This document shows positions 61,248 to 64,000 of a stretch of DNA of 64,000 nucleotides, piece after piece; positions within the stretch are counted from its first letter, which is position 1, and each line of letters begins with the position of its first letter. The stretch is from Janthinobacterium sp. 1_2014MBL_MicDiv (GTDB lineage: Bacteria; Pseudomonadota; Gammaproteobacteria; Burkholderiales; Burkholderiaceae_D). The notes under the pieces were generated by a model. The model made no database searches and was not told the DNA's origin. It saw nothing but the letters and a program-made list of their open reading frames with translations. The position numbers and the translations under genes are program-made. The stretch spans positions 2,790,001 through 2,854,000 of the forward strand of contig NZ_CP011319.1 of the NCBI RefSeq assembly GCF_001865675.1, given 5' to 3'.

Positions 61248-61279
61248 AAAGCTGCCCGTCCCCGTGGCAGCTTTTTTTT
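61248..61279 (+). terminator. Intrinsic terminator of the TonB receptor gene
   Basis: AAAGCTGCC (61248-61256) pairs with GGCAGCTTT (61266-61274), followed by a run of eight T (61272-61279). A textbook Rho-independent terminator 24 nt after the stop. Confidence 0.95.
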
Positions 61280-61326
61280 CGCGTGCGCGCCTGTGCCGGC
61301 ACGCCCGGTTCGGCGACAATGCCCGC

Positions 61327-62202
61327 ATGAAACTCTCCCCTGCCCTGCTCGTGTCACTGGCCCTGTCCCTGCCCGCAGCTGCCCAGCAGCAAGTTGCCTG
61401 TCCGTATGCTGCCTGGAAAAGCGGCTTCAAGGGCGATGCGCGGGCCCAGGCCACGTGCTTGTTGCGCCCCGTCAAGCTGTATGCGCGCCTGGGCGCCAGT
61501 GCGCCGCTGCCCGCCTTTCTCGACAGCCACGTCGGCCAGCGCACGGACATCGCCCCGGCCAGCCTGCGCGCGTATCTGTCCACGCACGGCATCGATGAAA
61601 TGGCCGTCGGCGGCGCCGTCGACGCGCCGCTGTCGCGCGCCGTGGGACGGCTGGTGGCGCCCGTGGCCCGCTATTTCGTCATCCACGACACCAGCTACCC
61701 GAATTTCCTGCTGGACGCGATTCCCGCCCACATCAACGACGCCAGCTGGGATTTCAACGACTTTACGCTGCGCAATCCCGCCCTGGGCGGCGGTCCGAAA
61801 GGCCATGTGTATGTGAACCGCCTCGGCGATTCGCTGGCGGTGCGCGACTTTGGCACGGCCGGCTACGCCAGCAAGCTGGAAAAGGACAAGCCGTCGCTGA
61901 CGGGCCTGTTCCTGCACGTGGAGTTGGTGCAGCCGCGCCGTTCCGTGCCCGGCGGCGGCAAGGGCAACGATGGCCTGGCGCCCGACCCCGGTTTCACGCC
62001 GGCGCAGTATGACCGCCTGGCCTTGCTGTACCTGGCCGCCAGCGTGCGCAAGGGCACGTGGCTGATTCCCGCCTTCCACGCCGTGCTCGACACGGGTTTT
62101 GCGAACGGTCATGATGATCCACAGAACTTTTCCCTGGCCGATTGGTCAGCCTCGCTTGCGCGCCTGGAGGCGGCCCTGCGCCAGGCCAATACTGGACAAT
62201 AA
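61327..62202 (+). CDS. Secreted uncharacterised protein, amidase-like segment
   Basis: 291 aa with a signal peptide (LSPALLVSLALSLPAAAQ). RYFVIHDTSYPNFLLDAIPAH and GHVYVNRLGDSLAVRDFG resemble the zinc-site strand and following region of N-acetylmuramoyl-L-alanine amidases (the VIHDTS His), and FHAVLDTGF supplies another His. The match is visual only. If correct it would act on cell-wall muropeptides in the periplasm. Confidence 0.6.
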   Translation: MKLSPALLVSLALSLPAAAQQQVACPYAAWKSGFKGDARAQATCLLRPVKLYARLGASAPLPAFLDSHVGQRTDIAPASLRAYLSTHGIDEMAVGGAVDAPLSRAVGRLVAPVARYFVIHDTSYPNFLLDAIPAHINDASWDFNDFTLRNPALGGGPKGHVYVNRLGDSLAVRDFGTAGYASKLEKDKPSLTGLFLHVELVQPRRSVPGGGKGNDGLAPDPGFTPAQYDRLALLYLAASVRKGTWLIPAFHAVLDTGFANGHDDPQNFSLADWSASLARLEAALRQANTGQ

Positions 62203-62270
62203 TGCGTTTCCCTGACGGCTGATTTGGCGCATACTATTAAGCGCATAGCCATTCCTGCCAGGGAGTTCAG

Positions 62271-63422
62271 GTGAGTAACGCCACGCATCATCACGCGGAT
62301 CGTCGGGCAGCCGCAGGCCCGCCGCTGGCGCGCGCGCAGCGCATCTTTGCCATGCGCGACGCCGTCCTCACTGCCTGGGAAGACCGCGTGCGCGCCTGCG
62401 TGCGCGGCGCCGACCAGCTGCTCACGCCCATCCTCATCAATACCTTGCCGGCCTTTTTCGACAACCTGGCCGAGGCCCTGACGCCCGGCCATCCGCGCGA
62501 AAACGCCGCCAGCAACAGCAATGTGCCGGCCGTGCATGGCAACGAGCGGGCGCGCATGACCAATTACGGGCCGGAACAGGTGATCCAGGAATACCAGATC
62601 TTCCGCGACTGCTTCGCCGCCGTCGCCCACGAGTCCGGCATCACCTTGCGCCGCAAGGACTGGTGCGTGATCAACGAATCGATCGACGTGGGCATCCGCG
62701 AATCGATACGCGAATTTACCAGCATGCATGAAGGCTTCCGCCGCCGCATCGCGGCCGGCCTGTCGCACGACATGCGCAATCCGCTGGCCGTGATCAGCAC
62801 CAGCGCCCAGTTGCTGCTCAGGCCAGCGGAACCGGAACGGGTGGCCGTGCTGGCGCACAAGATTGCCGAACACAGCAAGCGGCTCGACAGCATGATCGAG
62901 GAATTGCTCGACACCCTCAGCTACCACCAGGGCCAGCAGCTGCCGCTGGTGCTGAGCCAGTTCGACGTGCTGCCGCTGGTGCGCGCCGTGGCCAGCCAGG
63001 TCAACCTGCAGCGGCCCGATAAATGTATTGTCAATGGACAATCTGTCGTCGGCTGGTGGTGCGAGAATTCGCTGCGGCGCGCGCTGGAAAACCTGCTCAG
63101 CAATGCCCTCAAGTACGGCGATGACGCCGCCATCGGCTTGCATGTGGAACAGACGCACGAACGCATGATCATCACCGTGCACAATGGCGGCCACCCGATC
63201 GCGCCGGAACAGGCCGAGCGCATCTTCGACTACCTGCGGCGCGAAAACCATGGCCCGGCGCCAGGCTGGGGCATCGGCCTGCCCTTCGTGCAAAACGTGG
63301 CCGAAAGCCATGGCGGCAGCATCGCCGTCGACAGCTCGCCCGAGACGGGCACGAGCTTCATTTTCGACTTGCCCGTCGATTGCCGGCCCTTCGTCCATCC
63401 GGCCGACTTCCCCAGAAACTGA
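62271..63422 (+). CDS. Soluble sensor histidine kinase
   Basis: 383 aa, GTG start after GGGAG. There is no transmembrane helix. Residues 25-150 form an all-helical sensor (AWEDRVRACVRGADQLLTP, YGPEQVIQEYQIFRDCF) like the RsbRD-type N-domain. The phospho-acceptor His166 lies in LSHDMRNPLAV; the ATPase domain has N (RRALENLLSNALKYG), G1 and G2 (GWGIGLPFV) boxes. No response regulator is adjacent, so it is an orphan kinase. Confidence 0.9.
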   Translation: MSNATHHHADRRAAAGPPLARAQRIFAMRDAVLTAWEDRVRACVRGADQLLTPILINTLPAFFDNLAEALTPGHPRENAASNSNVPAVHGNERARMTNYGPEQVIQEYQIFRDCFAAVAHESGITLRRKDWCVINESIDVGIRESIREFTSMHEGFRRRIAAGLSHDMRNPLAVISTSAQLLLRPAEPERVAVLAHKIAEHSKRLDSMIEELLDTLSYHQGQQLPLVLSQFDVLPLVRAVASQVNLQRPDKCIVNGQSVVGWWCENSLRRALENLLSNALKYGDDAAIGLHVEQTHERMIITVHNGGHPIAPEQAERIFDYLRRENHGPAPGWGIGLPFVQNVAESHGGSIAVDSSPETGTSFIFDLPVDCRPFVHPADFPRN

Positions 63423-63497
63423 CAAGTAACGCACCAATACGGTGCAGATGACGGATTTACGCCACAAAAGTGGTCATTTTTTACACAATTTCACGCG

Positions 63498-63542
63498 TGC
63501 GGCATTGCTGCGGCATTGGCACACTTCCTGCTGAGCTATAGT
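63498..63542 (+). promoter_or_regulatory. Promoter region of the ATP-grasp gene
   Basis: TGCGGCATTG occurs twice in tandem (63498-63507, 63509-63518). GG (63518-63519), 10 nt, GC (63530-63531) within TTGGCAC-N-TGCTG fits the sigma-54 -24/-12 spacing with one mismatch. A TATAGT at 63537-63542 could instead be a sigma-70 -10. The two readings cannot be separated from sequence. Confidence 0.35.
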
Positions 63543-63571
63543 CAGACCAAGGCTCAAGGGGAAATCACAAC

Positions 63572-64000
63572 ATGGCAAATTTTTTCAATGAAATGACTGC
63601 AGATGACGTGGGTACGGACGGCAAGGTACGTGAACACTATCGTGAATTTAATAGCTGGCTGGAGCAGCAATCCCCCGACACCATCGCCCGCAAGCGGGCC
63701 GAAGCCGACCTCACCTTCCGCAGGGTCGGCATCACCTTTGCCGTGTATGGCGACGATGCCGGCACGGAACGTCTGATACCGTTCGACACCATCCCGCGCA
63801 TCATCCCGGCCGCCGAATGGGCGCAGATGCAGACGGGCCTGGTGCAGCGCGTGCAGGCGCTGAACATGTTTATCCATGATATTTATCATGAACAAAACAT
63901 CATCAAGGCCGGCATCATTCCCGCCGAGCAAATCTACAAGAATGCCCAGTACCGCCCGGAAATGCAGGGCATCGCCGTCGCTTCCGACATTTACGCCCAC
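63572..64000 (+). CDS. Circularly permuted ATP-grasp protein (type 2), 3' end outside window
   Basis: Starts at ATG 63572 after AAGGGG and stays open to the window end (143 codons). FRRVGITFAVYGDDAGTERLIPFDTIPRIIPAAEW, LVQRVQALNMFIHDIYHEQNII and GIIPAEQIYKNAQYRPEM are the conserved N-terminal motifs of CP-ATPgrasp_2 (DUF404/407) proteins. Such proteins are usually followed by an alpha-E domain and a transglutaminase-like gene and are thought to form peptide or amide bonds in an undescribed product. Confidence 0.9.
   Translation, partial: MANFFNEMTADDVGTDGKVREHYREFNSWLEQQSPDTIARKRAEADLTFRRVGITFAVYGDDAGTERLIPFDTIPRIIPAAEWAQMQTGLVQRVQALNMFIHDIYHEQNIIKAGIIPAEQIYKNAQYRPEMQGIAVASDIYAH

Noticed and set aside
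58948..61302. 784-codon open frame antisense to the TonB receptor
   Set aside because: Low-complexity His/Arg/Ala composition typical of the reverse strand of GC-rich genes; the sense gene is clearly a receptor.

Overview
The window reads as a chromosomal segment of a GC-rich betaproteobacterium. The most likely group is the Oxalobacteraceae (Janthinobacterium, Massilia or Duganella type). This rests on codon usage, a Fur-boxed TonB siderophore receptor, a chitinase, a divergent integrase/KfrA-like pair, and many LysR, MarR and MerR regulators paired with single-target genes. The genus is an inference. No rRNA, tRNA, CRISPR array or complete insertion sequence was seen.

Layout. 1-9.4 kb is an AT-richer accessory block. 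It holds a fungal-type tyrosinase cut by the window start, a non-heme haloperoxidase-type hydrolase, and a MerR-controlled unit (old yellow enzyme, secreted acetoacetate-decarboxylase-like protein, decayed DJ-1/PfpI gene). Decayed or orphan genes follow. 9.4-18 kb holds a lipoprotein GH18 chitinase, a DUF2061 membrane protein, an amidase with a stop codon just after its start, its divergent LysR gene, and an efflux pump-MarR-flavin monooxygenase operon. 18-28 kb holds a five-heme cytochrome fusion, a methyltransferase, an SDR/MerR/SMI1 cluster, small envelope proteins, and a soluble Cache protein beside a chemoreceptor. 28-36 kb holds a complete cadR/cadA heavy-metal module, two secreted alpha/beta hydrolases, an SmvA-like pump, and a GNAT/LysR pair.

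36-46 kb holds an FAD oxidase, a MarR-thioesterase-GNAT operon, a VOC protein, and a lone tyrosine recombinase divergent from a KfrA-like coiled-coil DNA-binding protein across an AT-rich region full of dyads. Gene remnants surround this pair. 46-58 kb holds a DUF535 protein, two tandem paralogous beta-lactamase-fold serine hydrolases, a CSS/EAL phosphodiesterase, a DHA2 pump with its LysR regulator, an XRE-cupin/GNAT pair, LtrA and a 2-hydroxyacid dehydrogenase. 58-64 kb holds a TonB-related-looking protein, a Fur-controlled TonB receptor, a secreted protein, a soluble histidine kinase, and the start of a circularly permuted ATP-grasp gene cut by the window end.

The repeating theme is a regulator divergent from, or in one operon with, the gene it controls. 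Several operators can be read directly. All three MerR-family regulators sit beside promoters with the diagnostic 19-bp spacer and central dyads; one of them has two such promoters facing in opposite directions. Two genes run off the window edges (tyrosinase at the left, ATP-grasp at the right).
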